A stretch of 32,372 nucleotides of DNA from Flavobacteriia bacterium (lineage in GTDB: Bacteria; Bacteroidota; Bacteroidia; Flavobacteriales_D; Crocinitomicaceae), in assembly GCA_947455255.1 (NCBI GenBank), contig CANGOA010000015.1:1-32372 (forward strand), in the 5' to 3' direction. The position numbers were made by a program, and so were the translations under genes. The notes under the pieces were generated by a model. The model ran no database searches, was not told the origin of the DNA, and was given only the letters and a program-made list of their open reading frames with translations. Shown piece by piece: positions 7,200-14,268 of this stretch; within the stretch, counting starts at the first letter, position 1, and each line of letters begins with the position of its first letter.

Positions 7200-9583
7200 A
7201 TAATCAATTTTTGAACAAGTGTACCAACTTCCGAAGTCGCGTATATAAAATACACTCCTTTTTCGAATGTTGTATTTACTTCGAATTGTGTTGCATTAAC
7301 CTTTTCAATTTCTTTCACTAACATTCCTAATTCATTGTATATACGGATGTTGTTTAAAATAGATGAGGCATTTACTTTAAAGTTACTTTTGCTTGGATTT
7401 GGATAAACTTGGAATGTGTTTTCAGTAGTTAATTCAGAAATACTTGCACAAGCTTCTTTTGCCAATACAATCGAATCTTTACTTTTTGTTCCATTTTTAT
7501 CTGTGATTTCTACCCAGTAGTTACCTTTTGATAAATCTTCAAGAATCGTATTTGTTGTATCTCCAGTATTCCATTTGATTTTGTATGGCGCAGCAGGAGC
7601 AGTAAAGCTTGTCCCTCCTGTGTACGCGATTGTTAGCTGACCTCCTTTATTATCACAAGCAGCAGATTTAACTTCCTGAAATGCAACGTTGATTGGTAAT
7701 TCAGAAAGTGCATTTGAATAGATACTATTGTTATCTGTAGTTACAAAAACTCGTTCTCCTGCAAAACCAATTTTATTTACATCTGTGAAACTTGGTAAGT
7801 TAAATTGGTTTCCACCACTTTCCCATGTTTTACCTTCATCTTTTGTTGCTAACAAACCACCTTTGTAAGAAGCAAATACATACCCACCATAGTTTCCTAA
7901 TGCTTGGATAGCATTACCATTTAAACTTAATAATATTGTGTGATCAATTGAAGTCTTCGAAGTTGTTTTCCAATCAATGTTGTTAATGTCAGAAACGTAT
8001 ACACCACCATTTTGCGTTCCAACATAAACATTTGTACCCAAAGCAGTAATACTTGTTAAATTATTTGTTGAAATATTTTTATTAATGTCTTTCCATTCAC
8101 CGCTCCCTTCCGGTTTAACAAAAGCTCCTTGACCATGAGCAGCCAAGTACACTTTACCACTTAAAAATGCTAATGAAACTGGTTCAACACCATTAGGTAA
8201 ACCAGCTTGGATTAATTTCCAATCCGCAGTTCCATTTGTTTCGTATACATTTCCAGTACTACAAATTACATACACAAATCCTTTAGAAGCGAATACTTTT
8301 TCAATCGCCAAGTTCGTTAATCCTTTATTAAACGCAGTCCAAACTTTACCAGAATCTGCACTTACAAATACACCTGCATTTTCAGTCACAGCGAAAACTT
8401 TAGAACCAAAGATTGCTAAATCATTTACATGTAAACTATCCGTTAACCCTTTGTTTGCTTGTGCATAAGAAGTCGCCAAGTTTTTAGTAACATATACACC
8501 TCTTTCTGTCGCAACATAAATCAATTGACTTCCATTCGATGCAAATGAATAAGTTTTTTGGTTGTTATATCCTGTATTGATTGGAGTCCATGATTGACCA
8601 TCCATACGGAAAATGCCATCGTTTTCAATTTCAGCATAGAAGTTAGATGCCAATGCAAAAATGTAATTAAACACTGTTCCTGTTGGTTTGTTAAAATTTG
8701 CTTCGTACCATTCACCGGTTAAGTAATTTTGAGCAGCAGAAAGTAATCCTTTATCCGTTGTAATTACCCAATTGTTTTTAATTCCCAAGGTGAAAATTTG
8801 AGTTGCTTTAACATTAAGCGTAACTTTCGTGAAATCAGCAGTCGTTTCTATATTTGCAGAATCTAATACGAAAAGTCCATTTTTATTAGACACCATCAAC
8901 ATATCATCCCCCTTGTTATAAGCAAAAGCCGATCCTCCTTCGATGTTTTGTGTATTTACATCATTCAATGAAGTCCAAGTAGCACCATTGTTTTCAGAGT
9001 AAAACATCCCTTTTGTTTCCGTTAAAACAAACAAACGATTCGCAGAACGTTCAAAAGCAACAATTTTAGAACCTGCAAATGCTAGATTTGTGATTTCAGT
9101 CCAATTGTCACCTAAATCGGTTGATTTAAAGATTTTTCCGCTTTTTGTCCCTACCAATAAGGTAGTTGCATCCAAGGAAATCACAGAAGTTGTTGTTAAT
9201 TCCGTCAACCCTTTGTTGATTTTCACCCAATAACGATCAGAACCAACATAACCAGAAAAACGAAAGATTCCACTGTCTGCAGTTGCAGCGATAGCATATT
9301 TCCCGGTATGAGCTAATCCTACGATTTTTCCGCTTTTTAAACCTACAGGTCTTGCCGACCAAGAACCAATTACGGTATCTTTTAAGTTTGCATCGTATTT
9401 ACGCGTACCAGCATAAACACCTCCGTTGGCTGTTCCAACGTAAACCGTATCTTTTTTCGTAACGGAACAAGTTACTTTTCCTCCTCCGAAGGGACCTTTA
9501 GACCCAAAGTGAGCAAGTGCAGAAGTAGTCGTTAACGCTACCGATGCGAGTACAAATGATAATTTAGTAATTGTTTTTTTCAT
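7193..9583 (-). CDS. T9SS-secreted beta-propeller protein with SprB-like repeat and type A sorting domain
   Basis: 796-residue exported protein. The signal peptide ends at an AxA-like site (TTTSALA, about residue 24). Residues about 25-635 are a long series of short beta-blades with recurring units such as VYVGTANGGVYAGT, LLVGTKSGKIFKSTDLGDNWTEI and VYVGTQNGGVYVSD, that is BNR/YCF48-like propeller repeats. Residues about 637-707 (YKIKWNTGDTTNTILEDLSKG then YWVEITD) match a SprB-like repeat. Residues about 722-796, starting FQVYPNPSKSNF and ending in a basic-hydrophobic tail, are a T9SS C-terminal sorting domain, so the protein is carried across the outer membrane. It follows the CX4CH cytochrome gene on the same strand after 81 nt. 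Its ligand is unknown; context suggests a link to the metal-related genes upstream. Confidence 0.88.
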   Translation of the reverse strand: MKKTITKLSFVLASVALTTTSALAHFGSKGPFGGGKVTCSVTKKDTVYVGTANGGVYAGTRKYDANLKDTVIGSWSARPVGLKSGKIVGLAHTGKYAIAATADSGIFRFSGYVGSDRYWVKINKGLTELTTTSVISLDATTLLVGTKSGKIFKSTDLGDNWTEITNLAFAGSKIVAFERSANRLFVLTETKGMFYSENNGATWTSLNDVNTQNIEGGSAFAYNKGDDMLMVSNKNGLFVLDSANIETTADFTKVTLNVKATQIFTLGIKNNWVITTDKGLLSAAQNYLTGEWYEANFNKPTGTVFNYIFALASNFYAEIENDGIFRMDGQSWTPINTGYNNQKTYSFASNGSQLIYVATERGVYVTKNLATSYAQANKGLTDSLHVNDLAIFGSKVFAVTENAGVFVSADSGKVWTAFNKGLTNLAIEKVFASKGFVYVICSTGNVYETNGTADWKLIQAGLPNGVEPVSLAFLSGKVYLAAHGQGAFVKPEGSGEWKDINKNISTNNLTSITALGTNVYVGTQNGGVYVSDINNIDWKTTSKTSIDHTILLSLNGNAIQALGNYGGYVFASYKGGLLATKDEGKTWESGGNQFNLPSFTDVNKIGFAGERVFVTTDNNSIYSNALSELPINVAFQEVKSAACDNKGGQLTIAYTGGTSFTAPAAPYKIKWNTGDTTNTILEDLSKGNYWVEITDKNGTKSKDSIVLAKEACASISELTTENTFQVYPNPSKSNFKVNASSILNNIRIYNELGMLVKEIEKVNATQFEVNTTFEKGVYFIYATSEVGTLVQKLIIE

Positions 9584-9613
9584 TTTCTTTTTTTTAGTTT
9601 AAGTAGCTTTGGC

Positions 9614-9667
9614 TAGGCTTAGTATGACACGAGTGAATTATGTCAGGCAGGGCGTAGACGAAGCCTA
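9614..9667. repeat. Nested inverted repeats between cytochrome and propeller genes
   Basis: TAGGCTT (9614-9620) pairs with AAGCCTA (9661-9667), and inside it TGACA (9625-9629) pairs with TGTCA (9641-9645). The right arm includes the TAG stop of the cytochrome gene. It shares the TGTCAGGC core with the structure at 7145-7181, which suggests a family of short intergenic repeats or terminators. Confidence 0.4.
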
Positions 9668-10042
9668 ATTGTTTTTTCCTTTTTGTTCGATCCATTTCAA
9701 GATGAGGTCCGTCGTACATTTACTCAACTTGCCATTCGGCGGCATTGGGTTCGTTACGGAAGTCATAGAGGTATAGAGCAAACTAGCTTTTGGATTCACC
9801 GTGTCTAAATAGCCACTTTTGGAATCCGTTACGTTTTCATATGCAACAGACGCTTCTAAATTTAAACTACCCGCTGGTTTCGTTCCTGCATGACAACCTG
9901 AAGTCGCACAATTGGTATTGAAAATTGGCTGAATGTCGTGTTTAAAGGAGACCGTTGCAGGTGTTGTGCACACGTCTTCCACCTTTGCTTTCGTGCACGA
10001 AAACAAGAATGTAAGAGCAATAAGTACAACAAATTTAGGCAT
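9665..10042 (-). CDS. Small cytochrome c-like lipoprotein with an unusual CX4CH heme motif
   Basis: 125-residue lipoprotein (LFSC, Cys16, then TK). The domain SFKHDIQPIFNTNC-ATSG-CH has the heme-binding cysteines four residues apart (C45, C50, H51), instead of the usual two. This spacing is known in some planctomycete-type and multiheme cytochromes. A probable distal ligand is Met100 in NPMPPNGK. It has the same layout as the CX2CH lipoprotein at 6597-6959. It is 11 nt downstream of the MbnP-like gene and probably in the same operon, where it could be the redox partner. Family is likely; heme attachment through CX4CH is inferred. Confidence 0.78.
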   Translation of the reverse strand: MPKFVVLIALTFLFSCTKAKVEDVCTTPATVSFKHDIQPIFNTNCATSGCHAGTKPAGSLNLEASVAYENVTDSKSGYLDTVNPKASLLYTSMTSVTNPMPPNGKLSKCTTDLILKWIEQKGKNN

Positions 10043-10053
10043 GCGTTCTGTTT

Positions 10054-10833
10054 TTAATTTTCGTAAATAAATAGTTTCTGGATGTTTTTCTTCAACGTTT
10101 CCACGATTGGCAATGCGTTGTCTGCTTTTGTCGTTACATGTAAATTCGCATTGTTTGAAAGTTGGATACCCTCAAATAAGCGATCGTATTCAATTTTCAT
10201 GTGTACATACCCTACAACATCTTTGTAAATCGAAAAGTTTTGAGCAGGCATTTCGATTTGCGTCAAATTAGCATTGGTGCCAATTTTGTATTCAAAGGCA
10301 ACTTTATCACCTGTTTTTGCACTTGTTGTATCTATACTTCCTGAAAAATTTAGAAAAGTATATCCATCTGGTTGAGCAGTGGAAGAAAGCCACATTTCCG
10401 ATTGATTTAACAAATTAACATAACCGTCAGTAGAAGGCTCTAATGCATTTACCGTTGGAGTTAAACCTACTTTGAATCGTATGGATTTATAGTTTCCAAC
10501 AGGAACGTTACCAATTGTTACACTTTCCGATTCGAACACTTTTAACACACCATTACTAGGAACAGTGTAAAGAGAACCATCTAACTTAACGAGTTGTATG
10601 TCTGAAATATACAGTTGTGCCATGTCTACGGAAATCATGCGGCCGTCAGGCATCATCATTTCTATACCAAAAGCATCAACTTCACTTTCACCGATATTGG
10701 TATGTAGGTGAAATTTTAGTTGACCAGTCGGAACCGTTTCCGTTTGTGTAGAAGGTGTTGTGTCTTTTTTCTTACATGCTGTAAAAAACGAGAGACAAAA
10801 AATCATCCAAAAAAATCCTAATTTATAATTCAT
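10054..10833 (-). CDS. MbnP-like lipoprotein (copper/methanobactin-associated family)
   Basis: 259-residue lipoprotein (FFTAC, Cys20, then KKK). It shows the MbnP pattern: an opening strand FHLHTNIG (residues 41-48, two histidines), LYISDIQLVKLDG, then GNVPVGNYKSIRFKVGLTPTVN, and M147-W148 followed by DGYTFLNFSG. MbnP proteins bind copper in the periplasm, in some species through a kynurenine made from Trp by the di-heme enzyme MbnH; no MbnH-type gene is next to it here. It sits between the Met-rich outer-membrane protein (9-nt gap) and a cytochrome-like lipoprotein (11-nt gap), which supports a metal-handling operon. Assignment to the family is by motif reading; copper as ligand is inferred. 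Confidence 0.75.
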   Translation of the reverse strand: MNYKLGFFWMIFCLSFFTACKKKDTTPSTQTETVPTGQLKFHLHTNIGESEVDAFGIEMMMPDGRMISVDMAQLYISDIQLVKLDGSLYTVPSNGVLKVFESESVTIGNVPVGNYKSIRFKVGLTPTVNALEPSTDGYVNLLNQSEMWLSSTAQPDGYTFLNFSGSIDTTSAKTGDKVAFEYKIGTNANLTQIEMPAQNFSIYKDVVGYVHMKIEYDRLFEGIQLSNNANLHVTTKADNALPIVETLKKNIQKLFIYEN

Positions 10834-10842
10834 AATTTCTAA

Positions 10843-11904
10843 TTAAAAAGAATAGCTCCAAGAAGCTATCCAGGTTTGATTTAATTTGTTTTGAATTCCC
10901 ATGACTTGTTGGTAAATAGGCAGACCAGTTTCAATAGCTATCCGATTATTTGCAACAAATCCTTCTTCAAATTGGTAGGAGAGACCAAGGTGTCCTAGAA
11001 CACGTGTTCCACCAGAATTCAAAGGATTCGCAGAAATTTCGTTGTAAGCGTATATTGAGTTGTCGGTACCTTGCATGGTCGACATCCAGTTTTCTTCTAA
11101 TCGAATTGTACTTCCGAATCCTTTCCACCAATTGTATCCCAACCAAGCTGTTGCGTTCAATTCATTACCAGGTTTATATCCCACCGAGTTTGCATACAGA
11201 CGCAAATTACCTTGTGCTTGTAAACCATATGCTAGTTTATCTACTTGATGTACATAAGTTATTCCTGGTTGAAAATCAAAAGTGCCAGAACCTAATTGCA
11301 TCATGTATGGCAAGCGTGTGGAAGGATAAAAAAGGTCGTCAGAACCTCCTTTTTGCTGTATTGACCCTGTTGGGATAGATGCTCCAAGATTGATAATTAA
11401 TTGAGTATACTGGTTTTTGATAATGCCGTAAAGTAGCTGTAATTTCGTGTCGCCTAAACCTTGAGTGTTCATTTTCATTGTTGAGGCAGAAGACATAGTC
11501 ATGCCATTCATTGTGTGTGTGTGACCTGTCAACATGTTCATATCCATGGATGAAGAAAGGTAATTAAGCATCACCATCGCAGTCAAGCGATCAGTGATAC
11601 CAACCATTCCCATCAGCATATGCATATCCATTTGCATTGCAGGAGTATATGCTAGGTATGAGTTATAGATAGCCAATTCAGATAAAGCAGTGTTACCTTG
11701 AATCGGTGTTCCCATTCCCATATGCATGTAACGATAACTCACCATCCATTCGTTTTTTGGATGAACGTGACTAATCATTACACCTGCAGGTGTCAAATTT
11801 CGTATGCAATGGCAAGACGCATCGCATGTTGTTGTGTCTTCTTGTGCTACGAACCAATGGCTAATGCACAAAACAAACACAAGGCAAAGTTGTTTGAAAA
11901 ACAT
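10843..11904 (-). CDS. Met/His-rich outer-membrane protein, probable metal-related channel
   Basis: 353 residues with a signal peptide ending near FVAQ (about residue 21). Right after it is a Cys/His cluster C27-x3-C31-H32-C33. The first half is remarkably rich in methionine and histidine: YRYMHMGMGT, MQMDMHMLMGMVG, SMDMNMLTGHTHTMNGMTM. This is typical of copper or silver handling proteins. The rest is beta-barrel-like, with GLGDTKLQLLYG and a C-terminal aromatic (IASWSYSF). The MbnP-like gene follows 9 nt later, a pairing seen widely in Bacteroidota. It probably forms an outer-membrane pore or receptor for a soft metal; transport itself is inferred. It begins the tight part of the operon. 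Confidence 0.75.
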   Translation of the reverse strand: MFFKQLCLVFVLCISHWFVAQEDTTTCDASCHCIRNLTPAGVMISHVHPKNEWMVSYRYMHMGMGTPIQGNTALSELAIYNSYLAYTPAMQMDMHMLMGMVGITDRLTAMVMLNYLSSSMDMNMLTGHTHTMNGMTMSSASTMKMNTQGLGDTKLQLLYGIIKNQYTQLIINLGASIPTGSIQQKGGSDDLFYPSTRLPYMMQLGSGTFDFQPGITYVHQVDKLAYGLQAQGNLRLYANSVGYKPGNELNATAWLGYNWWKGFGSTIRLEENWMSTMQGTDNSIYAYNEISANPLNSGGTRVLGHLGLSYQFEEGFVANNRIAIETGLPIYQQVMGIQNKLNQTWIASWSYSF

Positions 11905-12003
11905 CCTTTGATTGTTTAATTACGAAAAAGTGATTGATTGGATGAACTTCAAAAAATAATTGAGGTTCAAGCCAGATTTACGATCTAACAATAGAACGTA
12001 ACG

Positions 12004-12069
12004 CGTATTAAGCATGTAGAATACCATACATCACCTTGTAAAGGGAATGAAATAGGTCAACTTAATACG
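12004..12069. repeat. 9-bp inverted repeat between the small CX3CH protein and the Met-rich OMP genes
   Basis: CGTATTAAG (12004-12012) and CTTAATACG (12061-12069) are perfect inverted copies separated by 48 nt, with a smaller ATGTA/TACAT pair inside. They lie in the 171-nt gap between two minus-strand genes. They could be a terminator of the upstream gene or a regulator site for the operon; no U-run is obvious. Confidence 0.35.
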
Positions 12070-12075
12070 AAGTAA

Positions 12076-12465
12076 TTAAACCGTTGGTGGGTGGAATATT
12101 TCCACTAAATGAGCATCAGAGCGCGCTTCTGAGTATGCGTAATGATTGTTTGTTTTATAAGATTGAATTGGATAAACAAACAAAATTGGTTCATTGATTT
12201 GTGCAGCAATTTCTACACTCTCTACTTTGAATTTTTGCGTTTCAGAAGTTGATTTTTCCTGCTTATCTTGTTTAGCGAATTGTTTAGCTAAATGACATTT
12301 ACCATTACAATTTAGTTTTGGCTTTGCTTTATTCTCACAAAATTGTTTCGTGATTTCAGCTTGATTTACCAAATAATTTACAAATAAAGCACCTTTAATC
12401 AGTGAGTTGGAAAACAACATACCGACCATAACTAACAAAAATATTTTGTAGAATGCTTTATTCAT
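12076..12465 (-). CDS. Conserved small membrane-anchored protein with C-x9-C-x3-C-H motif, function unknown
   Basis: 129 residues. Residues 7-33 form a signal anchor (FLLVMVGMLFSNSLIKGALFV). Next comes a Cys/His cluster C43, C53, C57, H58 in the segment CENKAKPKLNCNGKCHLAKQ, with a charged stretch after it. The C-terminus ends in FHPPTV. Short proteins with a C-NK-P-C-GKCHL-KQ signature recur in Bacteroidota next to metal-uptake genes, but I know no function. The cysteines could bind a metal ion, or heme through the CX3CH spacing. A near-consensus -7 box, TACATTTA (12477-12470 on the minus strand), lies 4 nt before the ATG. This gene is the last clear host gene before the prophage. Confidence 0.65.
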   Translation of the reverse strand: MNKAFYKIFLLVMVGMLFSNSLIKGALFVNYLVNQAEITKQFCENKAKPKLNCNGKCHLAKQFAKQDKQEKSTSETQKFKVESVEIAAQINEPILFVYPIQSYKTNNHYAYSEARSDAHLVEIFHPPTV

Positions 12466-12984
12466 GGTGTAAATGTAGGAAATTTGTTTTTATTCGAGAT
12501 TTAAAATATTGAAGATTATTTAGTTTAATGTCTTTCTAAATTGACGTTGGGTTTCAAATAGATCTTTTAAACTAACATTTCATGTTTTATAACTTTTGCG
12601 CGTAAGAATAGAAGCTGGAGATGAATAACGTACTTTTGTTTTGGAGGGATATACACGTTCGTATTTGCTTTACTTTTTACTTTAATTAGTTTATCTCTAT
12701 TTTATGATTATTAAATGATAAGCAATTATTATCTAAAGTAAAATATAGTCTATCTTTCTTGCCAATTCTTTGATGATTTTCTTTTTTACTTTATATCATA
12801 TAAATGTTATTTTTTTCATTAATGTAGTTGCAGATGGAAATTTCAATCGATAGATGTATATTCGCGAAAACGAATTGTACAAAATTTAAAAACGAATCGT
12901 ACACAAAAAACACCAAGCATAATCTATATGACAGCTCTGTTTTAATATCAAAATAATTATTAATATATTTATTAAAAAAAGACA
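12466..12984. other. 519-bp AT-rich intergenic region holding the probable host/prophage junction
   Basis: No convincing gene on either strand. It holds three copies of TTTTACTTTA-type sequence (12674-12687, 12731-12744 inverted, 12783-12796), an isolated exact TAnnTTTG (12631-12638) with no evident gene, and a set of tandem repeats from 12855 to about 12914 that I interpret as the end of the prophage. A frame of 22 codons from ATG 12620 (M-N-N-V-L-L-F-W) has no support. Confidence 0.5.
12855..12914 (+). repeat. Candidate Mu-like prophage end: tandem transposase-site-like repeats
   Basis: The clearest repeat is AAAACGAATTGTACA (12867-12881) and AAAACGAATCGTACA (12889-12903), 22 bp apart. A weaker third copy begins TGTATATTCGCGAAAA at 12855, so TGTA or CGTA recurs at 12855, 12876 and 12898 (spacing 21 and 22 bp). 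Mu's right end likewise has adjacent ~22-bp MuA sites behind a terminal 5'-TG. If 12855 is the outer base, the 5 bp before it (ATAGA, 12850-12854) would be the target duplication. The assignment is inference; the other end is outside the window. Confidence 0.4.
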
Positions 12985-13257
12985 ATGGAAAAACCTTGGG
13001 AAAATATTGACATCAAAATAAACGACAATAGTATTAATGTATCTAAACCTTTAATTTACAACAAAAAGGAAGAATTACTGATACAAGCAACTTTTATAGG
13101 GAGTAAAGAATCACTAGGTTATATTCCTAATAAAAGATATACTTTATTACTATACAGAGGTCAATATTCTATTCAAAGAATTGATGGTTCAGGTAGATGT
13201 CCTTATCAGTCTTTTAAATCATTTTTTGAAAATTGGACTGACATAAAGAATATTTAA
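12985..13257 (+). CDS. Hypothetical 90-residue protein at the prophage extremity
   Basis: A small cytosolic protein with the opening MEKPWENIDIKINDNSINVS and a conserved-looking middle YIPNKRYTLLLYRGQYSIQRIDGSGRCPYQSF. It has no signal peptide, no membrane segment and no motif I recognise; the content suggests a small beta-rich fold. It is the only plus-strand gene at this end of the phage and faces the late operon, from which it is separated by a bidirectional terminator. That position is typical of a phage accessory ('moron') gene expressed in the lysogen. A weak -7 element TATATTTA (12964-12971) lies upstream. Confidence 0.6.
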   Translation: MEKPWENIDIKINDNSINVSKPLIYNKKEELLIQATFIGSKESLGYIPNKRYTLLLYRGQYSIQRIDGSGRCPYQSFKSFFENWTDIKNI

Positions 13258-13277
13258 ATGTTATTTAAACGATATTT

Positions 13278-13303
13278 AAAAGCCACCCAAATAGGTGGCT
13301 TTT
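13278..13303. terminator. Bidirectional intrinsic terminator
   Basis: AAAAGCCACC (13278-13287) and GGTGGCTTTT (13294-13303) are perfect 10-bp inverted repeats with a 6-nt loop, giving a GC-rich stem with a T-run on either strand. It lies between the convergent genes at 12985-13257 (+) and 13316-14128 (-) and closes both. Confidence 0.9.
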
Positions 13304-13315
13304 GTCGTTTGTAAG

Positions 13316-14128
13316 CTACTTTAATGGGTAGTTAGCAGTAAATACTTCTATTTTCTTTTTTGGTGGTTTTGTACTATTGCTATTGGCAACTGATACTGTT
13401 TGTTCGATGCTGAACGTATGCCATCCGTTTGCTTTCGTGTATTCTTTTAAGATAGGGCTTGGATAACTGGATAAAAGAAACTTCCCTTCTAACTTAGATA
13501 ACAATTGTAATAGCCTTTCAAAGTCATCAATTGTATAGCCGTCATAGTGTCCGCAATCTGAATTATAGTATGGTGGGTCAACATAGAAGAAACTATCCAC
13601 ACGATCGCGTGAGTTGATGATACGTAGAGCGTCCGTGCTTTCAATTTGAACGTTCTGTAAACGTATGGATAGTTCCTCGCTGAATGAATCCCGTTTATTC
13701 GTTATTTTCTTTGATGTGGTATTCTTTTTTACATCATAACCCCAACTACCATCCAACATTGCTGAAAAGCTTTGTGTGCTTAAAACCCATACCGCCCACG
13801 CTCTATCTATTTTATCAAACATGTGGGGGTTTTCGTTGATTACTTTAGCATCTCTATGCAGAGAACGACTATGTAATGAAATACGAATCTTCTTTTCTAA
13901 TTCAATGAAGTTGTTTTGACAGATTTCGTAAAAGTTGATTAACTCACGATTGGTATCGTTTATCACTTCTACATTTGATTTATTTTTTGACCAAAATACT
14001 GCACCACCTCCAACGAATGGCTCGCAGTATAAGTTGTGTTCAGGGATGATTGGTAAAATCGTTTTTACCAAGTTTTGTTTACCACCATAATAACTTATTG
14101 GTGTTTTTAAAGTGCTTTTTGTTTCCAT
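13316..14128 (-). CDS. DNA adenine N6-methyltransferase (Dam / D12 class)
   Basis: 270-residue class D12 methyltransferase. It opens with TPISYYGGKQNLVKTIL, the SAM-binding motif I follows as EPFVGGGAVFW (residues 36-46), and the catalytic DPPY motif is DPPYYNSD at 184-191. The family transfers a methyl group from SAM to the N6 of adenine in a short site. No partner restriction gene is seen, so it is probably a phage modification enzyme that protects injected DNA, a job done by mom at the right end of Mu. It is the last gene of the minus-strand late set. A 140-nt gap separates it from the collar fibre, and that gap holds the long hairpin. Confidence 0.92.
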   Translation of the reverse strand: METKSTLKTPISYYGGKQNLVKTILPIIPEHNLYCEPFVGGGAVFWSKNKSNVEVINDTNRELINFYEICQNNFIELEKKIRISLHSRSLHRDAKVINENPHMFDKIDRAWAVWVLSTQSFSAMLDGSWGYDVKKNTTSKKITNKRDSFSEELSIRLQNVQIESTDALRIINSRDRVDSFFYVDPPYYNSDCGHYDGYTIDDFERLLQLLSKLEGKFLLSSYPSPILKEYTKANGWHTFSIEQTVSVANSNSTKPPKKKIEVFTANYPLK

Positions 14129-14151
14129 TACTCTTGTTTTTATTAAATTTG
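14118..14151 (+). promoter_or_regulatory. Consensus promoter reading into the long hairpin
   Basis: TTTG at 14118-14121 and the exact TAnnTTTG match TAAATTTG at 14144-14151 are spaced 22 bp apart on the plus strand. This points away from the methylase and towards the hairpin at 14153-14243. Transcription would begin within the first bases of the hairpin. No plus-strand gene follows. Confidence 0.5.
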
Positions 14152-14152
14152 T

Positions 14153-14243
14153 AATTCCTCAATATCATTTACTGTTGCAACCATAAACGAAGGCATTGAC
14201 GCCCTCGGTCGTGGTTGTAACACCATCTTGATATTGAGGAATT
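14153..14243 (+). ncRNA. Candidate structured small RNA: 91-nt three-tier hairpin
   Basis: AATTCCTCAATATCA (14153-14167) pairs perfectly with TGATATTGAGGAATT (14229-14243), a 15-bp base stem. A 6/7-nt internal loop leads to GTTGCAACCA (14174-14183) with TGGTTGTAAC (14212-14221), 10 bp including one G-U pair that exists only if the plus strand is the RNA. A second loop leads to CGA-A-GGC (14188-14194) with GCC-C-TCG (14201-14207) and the hexaloop ATTGAC. It has a consensus promoter just upstream on the plus strand. The minus-strand late mRNA would also carry it in the leader of the methylase gene, so it could instead be an mRNA processing element. No known RNA family is recognised. Confidence 0.5.
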
Positions 14244-14268
14244 GAAAGAGTACTGGGGGCGTTTCTTT

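Noticed and set aside
10950-11378. Plus-strand 142-residue frame inside the Met-rich outer-membrane gene
   Set aside because: Shadow frame; the minus strand has signal peptide, barrel features and a tight operon.
12620-12688. Short plus-strand frame (22 codons) behind an exact TAnnTTTG
   Set aside because: The ATG lies before the promoter box and the frame is too short; no conserved feature.
12791-12985. Minus-strand 64-residue frame in the junction region
   Set aside because: Very AT-rich composition, overlaps the candidate prophage end and the start of the plus-strand gene, no domain.
14153-14243. Invertible fibre switch (gix-like sites) formed by the 15-bp inverted repeats
   Set aside because: Only 61 bp lie between the repeats, no coding sequence would be switched, and no invertase gene is seen.
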